Origin: Peptoniphilaceae bacterium
GTDB lineage: Bacteria > Bacillota > Clostridia > Tissierellales > Peptoniphilaceae
Direction: 5' to 3'
Assembly (NCBI GenBank): GCA_022769085.1
Contig: JALEKO010000032.1
Coordinates: 1 to 63,614, forward strand
Length of the DNA stretch: 63,614 nt
Shown here: in pieces, positions 37,078 to 46,188 of the stretch
Position numbering within the stretch: position 1 is the first letter of the stretch
Layout of the letters: each line of letters starts with the position of its first letter
Notes under the pieces: model-generated
Told to the model about the DNA's origin: nothing
The model's input: the letters and a program-made list of their open reading frames with translations, nothing else
Databases searched by the model: none
Made by a program: the position numbers and the translations under genes

Positions 37078-38310
37078 ATGTTAAAAAATAGAAATTTTAT
37101 GGTGCTGTTACTTGCAAGGTTTATTTCAAACTTCGGAGACAGCCTTTATGGAGTCGGAATTGTATTTTTAATTTATTCCATGACAGGCTCAACATTTTAT
37201 ACAGGTCTTGCTTTGTTTTTTCAGTCATCCATGGCTATAGTTCAATTCTTCCTATCTCCTCTTTTCAATAGAGTAAACATGAAAAAATATTTGATTTTAA
37301 CTCAACTTATTCAAGCTATTTTATTAATTTCAATTCCATTAATTAAATTGTTTTCAAATTTAAGTATTTGGTATGTAATGATTGTTGTAAGTTTGTCTTC
37401 ACTAATAAATCAAATAGTTTATCCTGGGCAGCTTGCTCTTTTACCAAGAATTTTAAATAGTGAAGAAGAAATTTTAAAGGGAAATTCTCTTTTTATGATG
37501 GCTTATCAAGGCTCAGATGCAATTTTTAATTCAATATCTGGACTAATTATTTCACTTACAAGTATATATGTAGCTTTTTACATAGATTCAGTAACTTTTT
37601 TACTTAATGCTGCATTATTTTTACTACTTACAAGCATTGTAGCAAAACCTCTTATAGATGAGAAATTTTCTTTTAAAGAAAATCTTGATTCTTATTTTAA
37701 AGATTTTAAAAACGGATTATCTATATGGAAAAACCCAACTTTATTAAGGTTTCTTGTTGCATCAATGTTTATAAATTTTGCTGCAACTTTTATGTTCGCG
37801 TCTTTTCCTAAATATTCATCAAGTGAATTTGAATACTCATTATATTTATCATGCATGGGGCTTGGAACTATTATAGGAATATCAATAGCAAATACAAAAT
37901 TTTTAAGATCTTTAGATTTGGGGAAAGTATTTAATTTTGGTATTATTACAATTGGAATTTATTGGATATTTATGGCAAACTTAAAATTGGAAATTTTATC
38001 TTTTAGAATTATTTCTATCATTTTATATTTGCTTTCATGGATTAACGCGGGTGTTGTAAGCATATATACTCAAACTATGATTCAGGTTAATGTTGATAAA
38101 AGTAAAATTGCTGTAGTGATGAGTTCTTTATATTCTTTAACAGTAATTTTATCACCAATTGGTTCTCTTTTGGGAGGAAGCTTTACTGAAATTATAGGTG
38201 CAAAATCTGTTGTATTTATTTCTGGAATTATAGTTTTATTTGTAGGAATTTTAATTTTATTTAATAAGAATATGAGAAACTTAAAAAACTTTAACGATCT
38301 TGATTTGTAA
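37078..38310 (+). CDS. MFS exporter (MFS_3 type)
   Basis: Twelve-helix major facilitator of 410 aa. The start, RNFMVLLLARFISNFGDSLY, and the NQIVYPGQLALLPRI block resemble the MFS_3 group that includes macrolide- and siderophore-type exporters. Substrate unknown. Ribosome site GAGG. Monocistronic, with its own promoter and terminator, in the accessory-looking region. A drug or peptide exporter is plausible but not provable from sequence. Confidence 0.88.
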   Translation: MLKNRNFMVLLLARFISNFGDSLYGVGIVFLIYSMTGSTFYTGLALFFQSSMAIVQFFLSPLFNRVNMKKYLILTQLIQAILLISIPLIKLFSNLSIWYVMIVVSLSSLINQIVYPGQLALLPRILNSEEEILKGNSLFMMAYQGSDAIFNSISGLIISLTSIYVAFYIDSVTFLLNAALFLLLTSIVAKPLIDEKFSFKENLDSYFKDFKNGLSIWKNPTLLRFLVASMFINFAATFMFASFPKYSSSEFEYSLYLSCMGLGTIIGISIANTKFLRSLDLGKVFNFGIITIGIYWIFMANLKLEILSFRIISIILYLLSWINAGVVSIYTQTMIQVNVDKSKIAVVMSSLYSLTVILSPIGSLLGGSFTEIIGAKSVVFISGIIVLFVGILILFNKNMRNLKNFNDLDL

Positions 38311-38343
38311 ATAGCATATAAAAAATTTTAAAATACTTAATTT

Positions 38344-38399
38344 AACAAATCTCCTAAAAGTTGAAACCTAAAATTCAATTTAAGGAGGTTTGTTTTTTT
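38344..38399 (+). terminator. Terminator after the MFS gene
   Basis: Long imperfect stem: AACAAATCTCCT..GTTGAA (from 38344) pairs with TTCAATTTAAGGAGGTTTGTT, followed by seven T. Confidence 0.75.
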
Positions 38400-38636
38400 A
38401 TAGAAATAGCTTTTAAAAATGCATAATTATAAATTTGGAATAATTAGTCAGAAATATTTTTTATTTTTTTGGAAAATTAGAAAGATGTTCGAATTCCAAT
38501 ATTTTATTAACTTAATCACTTTATATCAATAAAATATTAGCCAAAAATTTTTAATTCATTTATACGGATTAAATTGAAAATTTAAAAAATAACAGATCAT
38601 ATATTTATAAATTTTAAAAAAAATGAAAAAAAATTA

Positions 38637-38664
38637 TTGACTTATTCTTAAAATTAGATATAGT
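38637..38664 (+). promoter_or_regulatory. Promoter of the ABC exporter pair
   Basis: TTGACT (38637-38642), 16 bases, TATAGT (38659-38664). The rest of the gap 38400-38721 shows nothing recognisable beyond A/T-rich sequence. Confidence 0.6.
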
Positions 38665-38721
38665 ATTTTTAATTATTTACTTTATATTGTATTTTAAAAA
38701 ATTAAAGAATGGGGAGAAAAA

Positions 38722-40401
38722 ATAGAAAAATATAAAAATAAGAATTTTTTAATGTGGATTATTACATTTTTATATGTTGCTTCAATGATTTTTGAAGCAT
38801 TTTTAATTAAATGGATATTCGATTCTGTTCAAAATAATGGGAAAACTTTTTTTTCAGTGTTGAGTTTATTTATTATTTTTGTGATCATTAAACCATTAAT
38901 ATATTATACATATGTTTTTTATAAATATAATTATATATACAAGAAAAGTAAAGCTGTAAAAGATAAAATATTTAGTAGTTTCATTGAAATGGATTTTGAA
39001 AATTTTTATAAATCATCAGATGGTGATAAGTTTTCAACACTTACGAATGATATGAAAATTCTTGAAGATAGTTTCTATAATCCTAAATTTAATATGATTA
39101 AATCTATAATGCAACTAATTTTCGCAGTAATTTCAATTTTTTATTTAAACTATATCTTGGCTTTATCACTTATCCTTATAAGTTCTTTGGCTATGTTAAT
39201 TCCAGAGTTTCTATCAAAAAATTTATCTTCGAAACAGAATGAAGTTTCGAAAAACCTTTCAAGCCTTACATCTACAATTACTGAATATATTGCTGGTTTT
39301 AATACAATAAAGTCATTTTCACTAACTGATTTAATAATTAAAAAATTTAAAAAAGAAAGTAAAACTACAAGAGAAGTAAGTGTTGAATTTCAAAATAATT
39401 TAACAAATTTAAAAACTTTAGCTCAAATTTTAGGACTTATCACATGGATTTTAAACTTTCTATTAGGATTATTTTTGGTTTCTAAAAATATAATCGGGTT
39501 TGGAACTGTAATGGCTATTGCACAACTTTCAAATTCTGCAACAAATCCTATTGGAGAAATAATTGATTATAAAACAAGTATTGAATCATCAAAAGGTGTA
39601 AGAGAAAAACTTTTTTCAATTGTTAAAATGAAGAATATGATTTCAGATAGAAAAATAGAATTAGATAAATTTAAAGATGGTTTAAATGTTGAAAATTTAA
39701 GTTTTTCATACGATGATGATGAAGTTTTACATGATATTAATTTCAGTTTTAAACCAAATAAAAAATATGCTATTATTGGTTCTTCAGGAAGCGGGAAAAG
39801 TACTTTTTTAAATATTCTTTCACGAAAAATTTCAAAAATAGAAGGTCAAATTAAAATTGATGGAATTGATATTAATTCTATAGGTGAAAGTTTTTTTGAT
39901 ATAACATCTGTTATACCACAAGATACTTTTTTATTAAAAGGAACAATATATGATAATATAACACTTTTTTCTGATAAATACGAAGAAAAAGATGTAAAAT
40001 ATGCAATGGAAAAATCTGGTCTTTCAAAATTTATGGACAAATTGTATATTAAAGATTTTATTGATGATAAAGGAACAAATTTATCTGGAGGAGAAAGGCA
40101 AAGAATTTCAATTGCAAGAAGTGTTATTAAACATACCGATATAATTTTTGCTGACGAAGCTCTTGCATCACTTGATAATAAAACTGCCGATGAAATTGAA
40201 AAAACTCTTTTGTCATCTGAGTCTACTTTAATTTCAGTAACACATAGAATAATAGTGGAAAATTTAAAAAAATATGACGATATAATATATATTAAAGAAG
40301 GAAGAATAAAAAATCATGGAAACTATGATTTCATGATTAGTCATGAAGATGAATTTAAAAATTTAGTTTTATTATCGCAATTAGGAGAAGAAAATGAATA
40401 A
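38722..40401 (+). CDS. ABC exporter half, subunit 1, with apparent ATA start
   Basis: Membrane domain plus ATPase domain in one chain (about 559 aa). Six helices in the first 290 residues; Walker A GSSGSGKST, signature LSGGERQR and Walker B IIFADEALASLD. It forms a heterodimer with the next gene. The frame runs back to an ATA at 38722, giving (M)EKYKNKNFLMWIITF, exactly where GGGGAG at 38711-38716 would place a start. The first ATG (38752) has no ribosome site and would begin inside the first helix. Either ATA is used or an ATG was lost. Substrate unknown; peptide or drug export is typical. Confidence 0.88.
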   Translation: MEKYKNKNFLMWIITFLYVASMIFEAFLIKWIFDSVQNNGKTFFSVLSLFIIFVIIKPLIYYTYVFYKYNYIYKKSKAVKDKIFSSFIEMDFENFYKSSDGDKFSTLTNDMKILEDSFYNPKFNMIKSIMQLIFAVISIFYLNYILALSLILISSLAMLIPEFLSKNLSSKQNEVSKNLSSLTSTITEYIAGFNTIKSFSLTDLIIKKFKKESKTTREVSVEFQNNLTNLKTLAQILGLITWILNFLLGLFLVSKNIIGFGTVMAIAQLSNSATNPIGEIIDYKTSIESSKGVREKLFSIVKMKNMISDRKIELDKFKDGLNVENLSFSYDDDEVLHDINFSFKPNKKYAIIGSSGSGKSTFLNILSRKISKIEGQIKIDGIDINSIGESFFDITSVIPQDTFLLKGTIYDNITLFSDKYEEKDVKYAMEKSGLSKFMDKLYIKDFIDDKGTNLSGGERQRISIARSVIKHTDIIFADEALASLDNKTADEIEKTLLSSESTLISVTHRIIVENLKKYDDIIYIKEGRIKNHGNYDFMISHEDEFKNLVLLSQLGEENE

Positions 40402-42052
40402 TATACTTAGAAAAAATAAAATATATTTCACAATTTCTATAATATCTTCACTTTTTATGGCAGTAGCAACTGTTTTATTGTCATTTGCATTAGGTTATTT
40501 TTATGAGATTTCTTCTGATGGTTTTAATCTTTCAAAAAGTTTATATTTGTCTTTTGGCATTATTTTTATTTTGATTTTAGGATATAAAAGTTCTCTTTTT
40601 TCAAAAGAGGTTTTTATTGAAAAAGCTGTAGAAAGTCTTAAAAATAAGTTATTTAAGTCTTTCATGAAAATGGATAGTTTTTCTTTTAATGAATATTCAG
40701 ATGGTGAAAAAATATCTATTTTAACAAATGAAGTAAATACATTAAGGAATGATTATTTTGAAAATTTAACTCTTTTAACTGGTGAAATTTTTTCTGCATT
40801 TCTTACAATTGCAGCTCTTTTTTTAGTAAATTTAAAAGTTGCAGTGTTTTTAATATTTACAGCTTTGTTAACTTTTATTGTGCCTAAATTTTTTAATAAA
40901 AAATTAGAGAAGTATCAAATCAACTTATCAAATATGCAAAAAGAATTTTCACAATCGTCAAAAGAATATATTGATGGATACGAACTTGCAAAGAGTTTTA
41001 AAATAGAAAATGTTTTTAAAGATAAATTTGAAATTAAAAATAAAAATTTATATATTTCTATAATGAAGAGTAAAAAATGGCTATATTTAATGTATATGGT
41101 AGAAATTTTTTTATCTGGAATAACATTTTTACTTGGAATGGCATTTGGTATTTATTTAGTATTAAAAAATCAAATTACTGTTGGTGCAGTTCTTACTGCA
41201 GTACAACTTCAAAATAATCTTGTTTCGCCAATGTCGAATATATCAGAATATATTGCAATTATAAATTCAACAAAAGCCCTTAGAAATAAGCATGACAAAA
41301 TAATGAACTATAAAGAAGTAGAAAATGGAATAGAAAAAAATAATTTTGAAAAGTCAGTTAAATTTAATAATGTTTCTTTTTCATATACAGATGAACGTTA
41401 TATGGAAAATTTAAATATTGAATTTTTAAAAAATAAAAAATATGCAATAATTGGTTTATCAGGATCTGGTAAATCGACAATATTAAATTTATTATCGAAA
41501 AGAATTAAAGTATTATCTGGAGAAATATTAATTGATGATATGAATATTAATGAAATTTCTGATAAATCATATTTTTCAATACTTAGTAAAATTGACCAAG
41601 AAGTATTTATTTTCAAAGGAACAATAAGAGAAAATATTACTCTTTATAAGAATTATGACGAAGATAAAATAATTTCAGCTATGAAAAAATCTGGACTTGA
41701 AAGCTATATAGATATAAAAGATTCATACCAAATTGAAGAAAAAGGAAAAAATCTCTCTGGAGGAGAAATGCAGAGAATATCAATAGCTAGAGCTTTAATT
41801 AGAGATAGTGAAATTATTGTTGCAGATGAAATTTTCTCGGCACTTGATAATGAAAATACTGACAAAATAGAAAAAACACTTTTATCATTAGATAAAACTT
41901 TAATTTCAGTAACACACAGAATAATAATAGAAAATTTAAAAAATTACGATTCAATAATTGTAATGAATAATGGAAAAGTAATATTTAATGGTGATTTTGA
42001 AGAATTAAAATTAAATAAAAAAATATATAATACATTTATTGGTTCAAATTAA
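40394..42052 (+). CDS. ABC exporter half, subunit 2
   Basis: Second half-transporter (552 aa) with six N-terminal helices and an ATPase domain: Walker A GLSGSGKST, signature LSGGEMQR, Walker B IIVADEIFSALD, switch His in SVTHRII. It is clearly a paralogue of subunit 1 (shared LISVTHRIIxENLK end and DGxKxSxLTN block in the membrane domain), so the pair arose by duplication. Overlaps subunit 1 by eight bases with GGAGAAG as ribosome site. Both ATP sites look catalytically complete. Confidence 0.92.
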   Translation: MNNILRKNKIYFTISIISSLFMAVATVLLSFALGYFYEISSDGFNLSKSLYLSFGIIFILILGYKSSLFSKEVFIEKAVESLKNKLFKSFMKMDSFSFNEYSDGEKISILTNEVNTLRNDYFENLTLLTGEIFSAFLTIAALFLVNLKVAVFLIFTALLTFIVPKFFNKKLEKYQINLSNMQKEFSQSSKEYIDGYELAKSFKIENVFKDKFEIKNKNLYISIMKSKKWLYLMYMVEIFLSGITFLLGMAFGIYLVLKNQITVGAVLTAVQLQNNLVSPMSNISEYIAIINSTKALRNKHDKIMNYKEVENGIEKNNFEKSVKFNNVSFSYTDERYMENLNIEFLKNKKYAIIGLSGSGKSTILNLLSKRIKVLSGEILIDDMNINEISDKSYFSILSKIDQEVFIFKGTIRENITLYKNYDEDKIISAMKKSGLESYIDIKDSYQIEEKGKNLSGGEMQRISIARALIRDSEIIVADEIFSALDNENTDKIEKTLLSLDKTLISVTHRIIIENLKNYDSIIVMNNGKVIFNGDFEELKLNKKIYNTFIGSN

Positions 42053-42141
42053 ATTTATAAAATAAATGTGAGTTATACTGATATGTAATTAAGTATTTAT
42101 GAAATAAAAAATAATTTTTATAAATTTTTTTAATTTTTTAT

Positions 42142-42169
42142 TTGACATTGAATCAACTAAGTATATAAT
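42142..42169 (+). promoter_or_regulatory. Promoter of the T-box operon
   Basis: Perfect TTGACA (42142-42147), 16 bases, perfect TATAAT (42164-42169), directly before the T-box leader. Confidence 0.88.
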
Positions 42170-42175
42170 ATTTTT

Positions 42176-42440
42176 ATATAAAAAAGCAGTGATGTGGAAA
42201 AGTATAAGAAAAAATTTTTGAAGAGAGATGTTGTAAGGTGAAAAACATTAAAATTTTTCTTAGAAAATCGCCATTAAGCCGTGTGGAGAAATAACAGTAT
42301 CTTACATCGTGAGCTCACGTTACAGAGCTATTCATTAATTTGAAGTTTAAGTGCATCATTCAAACGATGAAGAAGTGTGGTACCGCGAGGCTTATTTTAC
42401 ATATCCCCGTCTCTTCTGTAATGGAAGGGACGGTTTTTTT
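42176..42440 (+). promoter_or_regulatory. T-box leader, candidate isoleucine specifier
   Basis: tRNA-sensing riboswitch: uncharged tRNA pairing stabilises an antiterminator and allows transcription. Stem I has an AGTA loop-E element, an arm TAAGAAAAA pairing with TTTTTCTTA, and an AGAGAG apical region. The T-box itself, AAGTGTGGTACCGCGAG, is at 42373-42389. Following the known spacing in glyQS leaders (helix, GAAA, codon, purine), the specifier is ATC at 42267-42269 followed by G, i.e. Ile; Leu readings would need helix bases to open. The terminator is a 10-bp stem at 42407-42433 with a T run. Confidence 0.9.
42407..42440 (+). terminator. T-box attenuator terminator
   Basis: CCGTCTCTTC pairs with GGAAGGGACGG around TGTAATG, followed by T8. 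The T-box antiterminator sequence lies just upstream. Confidence 0.9.
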
Positions 42441-42469
42441 ATTGAATAAATTTATTTTTGGGAGTTTTT

Positions 42470-43639
42470 ATGAAAAAGAAAAATTTTAAGTTAGGAAGTG
42501 TACTATCGGTTGCTTTGTTACTTTTTGCAGCTCATGCAGGAGGTGGATTTGCAACAGGAAATCAAGTAAATACTTATTTTGTAAATTTAGGTTGGACGGG
42601 ACTGATATCAATAGCAGTATCAATGTTAATTCTTATGTCAACAATAGGGGTGTGTATCGCAATTTATAATAAAAATAATTTCTCATCATATAAGGAAGTT
42701 TTTGATTATGTATTTCATCCTTATGAAAAATTAACTTTTCTTTTTGAATTGTTTTTTACTGTAATGGTATTGATGGTAATTTCATCATCTGTATCAGGTT
42801 CGGCATCTGCAATTTCATCTTATTTTACAATTTCTTATATTCCAGCAACTATTTTTGCTGCATCGATAATTCTAATTCTTACAATTTTAGGTGCTGATTT
42901 TGTAAGAAAAGTAGGTTCAATAATGGGGATTGTAATACTTGTAGCATCTCTTTTAGTGTATGCTGTAGGAACTTTTTATGGAGAAAATATATTTTCTGTT
43001 TTATATACAGATTTTAAATTAAATTCCCTTGTGAATTTTCCTAAGGCTATATTAACTGGAATATTGTATGCTGGTTTTCAATGCGTTCAAATACCTGGAA
43101 TGTTACCTTGCTCAAAAGTTTTGAAATCGAAAGAAGACGTAAAAAAATCTATGAAAATATCATATTTGATTAACACTTTAGCTCTTGTGTTATCATTTAA
43201 TATGCTACTTTCATGGGAAAAATATTATACATCTATAGAAAATGGTTCAATTCTTCCGACACTTACTTCTATAAACGCAATAGGTTATAATTGGATGATT
43301 GTATTTTATGCAATTATATTAATTTTATGTTTAATTTCATCTGCTGTTTCTATAACTTTTGGGCTAGTAAACAGGTTTGAAAATAAAAATATTTTTTTGA
43401 AAGTTAAAAATATTTTTTTAAGAAGATTTATAATAGCTTTTTTTGTTATAGTTTTTTCAAGCTCTATTTCAACAGTTGGTTTAACAAATGTTGTGAAATA
43501 TGGATACGGTTATTGTGGGTATTTAGGAATATTAACTTCAATAGTTCCAATACTTACAGTTGGAGTGTACAAGCTTAAAAATAATTATAATAAAGACTTT
43601 ATAAAAGAAAGATTTAATAATGAGCTTGAAACAGCTTAG
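42470..43639 (+). CDS. YkvI-type APC-superfamily transporter
   Basis: Membrane protein of 389 aa with ten to eleven helices. AAHAGGGFATGNQVNTYF near the N-terminus is the unwound-helix substrate region of LeuT-fold carriers and typical of the COG3949 (YkvI) family. Substrate is not established for the family. Placement behind an amino-acid T-box, with an aminotransferase, suggests uptake of an amino acid or its 2-oxo/2-hydroxy acid (inference). ATG 42470 has GGGAG at 42460-42464; the TTG at 42458 lies in that site. First gene of a three-gene operon. Confidence 0.85.
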   Translation: MKKKNFKLGSVLSVALLLFAAHAGGGFATGNQVNTYFVNLGWTGLISIAVSMLILMSTIGVCIAIYNKNNFSSYKEVFDYVFHPYEKLTFLFELFFTVMVLMVISSSVSGSASAISSYFTISYIPATIFAASIILILTILGADFVRKVGSIMGIVILVASLLVYAVGTFYGENIFSVLYTDFKLNSLVNFPKAILTGILYAGFQCVQIPGMLPCSKVLKSKEDVKKSMKISYLINTLALVLSFNMLLSWEKYYTSIENGSILPTLTSINAIGYNWMIVFYAIILILCLISSAVSITFGLVNRFENKNIFLKVKNIFLRRFIIAFFVIVFSSSISTVGLTNVVKYGYGYCGYLGILTSIVPILTVGVYKLKNNYNKDFIKERFNNELETA

Positions 43640-43655
43640 TTAATAAGGAGATAAT

Positions 43656-44744
43656 ATGACAACAACAGTAATGCCTAATTATAGCATTTCAAAAAATTCA
43701 TATGAAGATTTAAAAGAAGTTTTAGAGATATATAAAGTAAAAAAAATTGTAATAATTGGTGGAAAAAGAGCACTAGAAAGTGCAAGTGATTATATTTTTA
43801 ATTCTCTTAAAAATTCAGATGTAAAAATTCTTGGTAAATTTATATATGGAAAAGAATGTACAATGGAAAATGTAAATAAACTAAGAGAAAAAGAAGAAAT
43901 TAAAAATTGTGATTTAATATTTGCAGTTGGAGGAGGAAAAGCTATAGATACATGTAAAACTTTAGGTTTATATGAAAAAAAACCAGTATTTAGTTTTCCA
44001 ACAATTTCTTCAAATTGTTCTGCAGCTACTGCGATTGCGGTAGTTTATAATAATGATGGTTCAATGTCACATTACGAACAGACACCTGCACCACTTCATA
44101 TGTTTATAAATACAAAAATTTTAGTAGATGCACCATATAAATATCTACATGCTGGAATTGGAGATGGATTAAGTAAACAACCAGAAGTACTTTATGTTAC
44201 AGAAAATAAAGATTTAGATCATTCAGCATCTTTGGGTCGTGCCATTGCATCATCTTGTCAAAAAGTATTTTTAAAATACGGTTTAGATGCACTTAATGAT
44301 TGTAAAAATAAAAATTATGATAGTGATGCAATTCTTGAAATTGCACTTTCAATTTTTGTTTCAACAGGATATGTATCAAATCTTACAAATAAAGAAAATT
44401 ATTATTATAATTCATCTATTGCACATTTGTTTTATAATGCTTCAAATGTAATAAAAAGAGATAAAGAATATCTACATGGAGATGTTGTTGCTTTTGGGGT
44501 TTTAGTTTTACATGAATTTTTTAATAATGATGAAGAATTTGATAGAATATTAAATTTTAATAAATCAGTTTCTCTTCCAACAAGTCTAAAAGATGTTGGA
44601 ATAAAAGAAGACGATCTTAAACAAATGGCAGATGTTGCAGTAGGAATGAATGAATGGAATAATTGTCCTGTTGAAATAAGCAAACAAAAGTTTATAAATT
44701 CAATAAAAAGAGCTGATGAAAAAGGAAAATCATTAAATAAATAA
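43656..44744 (+). CDS. Iron-dependent dehydrogenase, HcxA/YbdH-like
   Basis: Group III metal-dependent alcohol dehydrogenase (362 aa). NAD(P) site AVGGGKAIDT near residue 92 and metal-ligand blocks AGIGDGLSKQPE near 167 and YLHGDVVAFG near 272. The phrases FPTISSNCSAAT and GSMSHYE resemble the HcxA (YbdH) branch, whose E. coli member reduces short 2-oxo acids to 2-hydroxy acids. A role with branched-chain 2-oxo/2-hydroxy acids is inferred from its place between a transporter and a branched-chain aminotransferase under one T-box. RBS AAGGAG. Could also be a glycerol dehydrogenase relative. Confidence 0.85.
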   Translation: MTTTVMPNYSISKNSYEDLKEVLEIYKVKKIVIIGGKRALESASDYIFNSLKNSDVKILGKFIYGKECTMENVNKLREKEEIKNCDLIFAVGGGKAIDTCKTLGLYEKKPVFSFPTISSNCSAATAIAVVYNNDGSMSHYEQTPAPLHMFINTKILVDAPYKYLHAGIGDGLSKQPEVLYVTENKDLDHSASLGRAIASSCQKVFLKYGLDALNDCKNKNYDSDAILEIALSIFVSTGYVSNLTNKENYYYNSSIAHLFYNASNVIKRDKEYLHGDVVAFGVLVLHEFFNNDEEFDRILNFNKSVSLPTSLKDVGIKEDDLKQMADVAVGMNEWNNCPVEISKQKFINSIKRADEKGKSLNK

Positions 44745-44754
44745 GGAGATTATA

Positions 44755-45678
44755 ATGTATATATTTTTTAATGGAAAAGTTTTAGATGAAAATGAAAATG
44801 AAGCAAAAATAAGTATAAGAAGTAAGATTGTAAATTATGGTATGGGAGTTTTTGAAGGAATAAGAGCTTACTGGAATGAAGATGACAATGAACTTTATGC
44901 ATTTAAGCTTGAAGAGCATTACAGACGATTTCTTCAATCAGCAAAGGTTTTGAATTTAAAAGTAGATTATGATGTTGAAGAACTTGTAGAAATTACAAAA
45001 AATTTACTTAAAAAAAATGAATGCCGACAAGATACATATATAAGACCTATTGCTTTTAAAAATGATCCTGTAATAGGCGTAAATATAACTGATAATACTT
45101 ATGATTCAGTTGCAATTTATACAGCACCTCTTGGAAAATATATAGATTCTGCAGAACTTAGGACAAAAGTTTCATCATGGACAAGAATAGCAGATAATAT
45201 GTTACCACCAAGAATTAAACCATGTGGAGGATATATAAATTCAGTACTTGCATCTTTTGAGGCTACATCTTTGGGCTATGATGAGGCTATACTATTAAAT
45301 AGAAACGGCAATGTATGTGAAGGCCCTGGAGAAAATATATTCTTATATAAAAATGGATTTCTTCAAACACCTCCTGCAAGTGATGATATATTAGAGGGAA
45401 TAACACGAGCTGAAATTATGAGAATAGCAAAAGAAGATTTTAAACTTACAGTTGTTGAAAAATCAATTGCAAGAACTGAATTGTATAATACAGATGAATT
45501 GTTTTTTACAGGAACAGCAATGGAACTTGCACCAATAGTTGAAGTTGATGGAATAAAAGTTGGTAGTGGAAAGACAGGTCCTATAACTGAAAAACTTAGA
45601 AAATCTTTAACTGATATAACTCATGGACGAGATTTAAGATATAAAGATTCTCTTACAAAAGTATATGGAATAAAATAA
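44755..45678 (+). CDS. ilvE: Branched-chain amino acid aminotransferase
   Basis: Fold-type IV PLP enzyme (307 aa) that interconverts Ile, Leu or Val with their 2-oxo acids. The YGMGVFEGIRAYW block near residue 28, KPCGGYINSVLASFEA with the PLP Lys region near 158, EGPGENIF near 192 and the FFTGTAMELAPI block near 253 are present. D-amino acid transaminase is a related alternative, but the FEGIRAY and GENIF forms favour IlvE. Last gene of the T-box operon. RBS AAGGAG. Confidence 0.93.
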   Translation: MYIFFNGKVLDENENEAKISIRSKIVNYGMGVFEGIRAYWNEDDNELYAFKLEEHYRRFLQSAKVLNLKVDYDVEELVEITKNLLKKNECRQDTYIRPIAFKNDPVIGVNITDNTYDSVAIYTAPLGKYIDSAELRTKVSSWTRIADNMLPPRIKPCGGYINSVLASFEATSLGYDEAILLNRNGNVCEGPGENIFLYKNGFLQTPPASDDILEGITRAEIMRIAKEDFKLTVVEKSIARTELYNTDELFFTGTAMELAPIVEVDGIKVGSGKTGPITEKLRKSLTDITHGRDLRYKDSLTKVYGIK

Positions 45679-45715
45679 TCACTTTAATTTTAAACAAAAA
45701 TAAATTAATTTTGTA

Positions 45716-45766
45716 AAAAATAAGCTTAAAATAATACCGAGCTATGTACTATTTAAGCTTATTTTT
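45716..45766. terminator. Bidirectional terminator after ilvE
   Basis: Fifteen-base perfect arms, AAAAATAAGCTTAAA (45716-45730) and its complement (45752-45766), serve ilvE and the convergent iron-sulfur gene. Confidence 0.85.
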
Positions 45767-45777
45767 AATTTATAAAA

Positions 45778-45999
45778 TTATTTGTTTTTTAATCTATAAC
45801 TTAATGCACCAGATGGACAAATATCAATAGTATTTGTAATATCTTTTGTTGTAGCATTATTTAATTCAATCCGAGGTTTTTTTGAAATATCAAATACACT
45901 TGGCAATGTGCCTGTACATTTTCCAGAATGTTGACAAATATCAGGTTTCCAAAAAACTTCTAGCTCGTCTGTTTCATATTTTTTTACACAATTTTCCAT
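45778..45999 (-). CDS. Divergent [4Fe-4S] mono-cluster protein (Fer4_19)
   Basis: Small protein (73 aa) of the YjdI/Fer4_19 type. ICQHSGKCTGTLPSVFD and ICPSGALSYRL are the family's cluster-binding blocks. Function unknown; members are often beside acetyltransferases or redox enzymes. Start taken at ATG 45999 because GGAGG fits it; the longer frame to 46029 would cover the ribosome site. Single gene, reverse strand. Confidence 0.88.
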   Translation of the reverse strand: MENCVKKYETDELEVFWKPDICQHSGKCTGTLPSVFDISKKPRIELNNATTKDITNTIDICPSGALSYRLKNK

Positions 46000-46188
46000 T
46001 TTAAATACCTCCATTTTTATATTATACATTTTAAAATAAAAATTTACTAATTACTTTTGCTAATGAAATAAATATATAAATAATGGGTATAAACTATGTT
46101 ATGAGAAATTAAATAAAGTCAATTAATATTTTATTACAAAATAATTGAGAATTTTTTATATTATTTTTTAATTAAAGAAGGGAATTTT

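Noticed and set aside
38722-42052. Long direct repeat formed by the two ABC exporter genes
   Set aside because: Similarity is at protein level only, from ancient duplication of half-transporters.
42255-42264. CTT or TTA as a leucine specifier in the first T-box
   Set aside because: These bases pair with AAG/TAA in the inner stem; ATC followed by G fits the known spacing better. Leu is not fully excluded.
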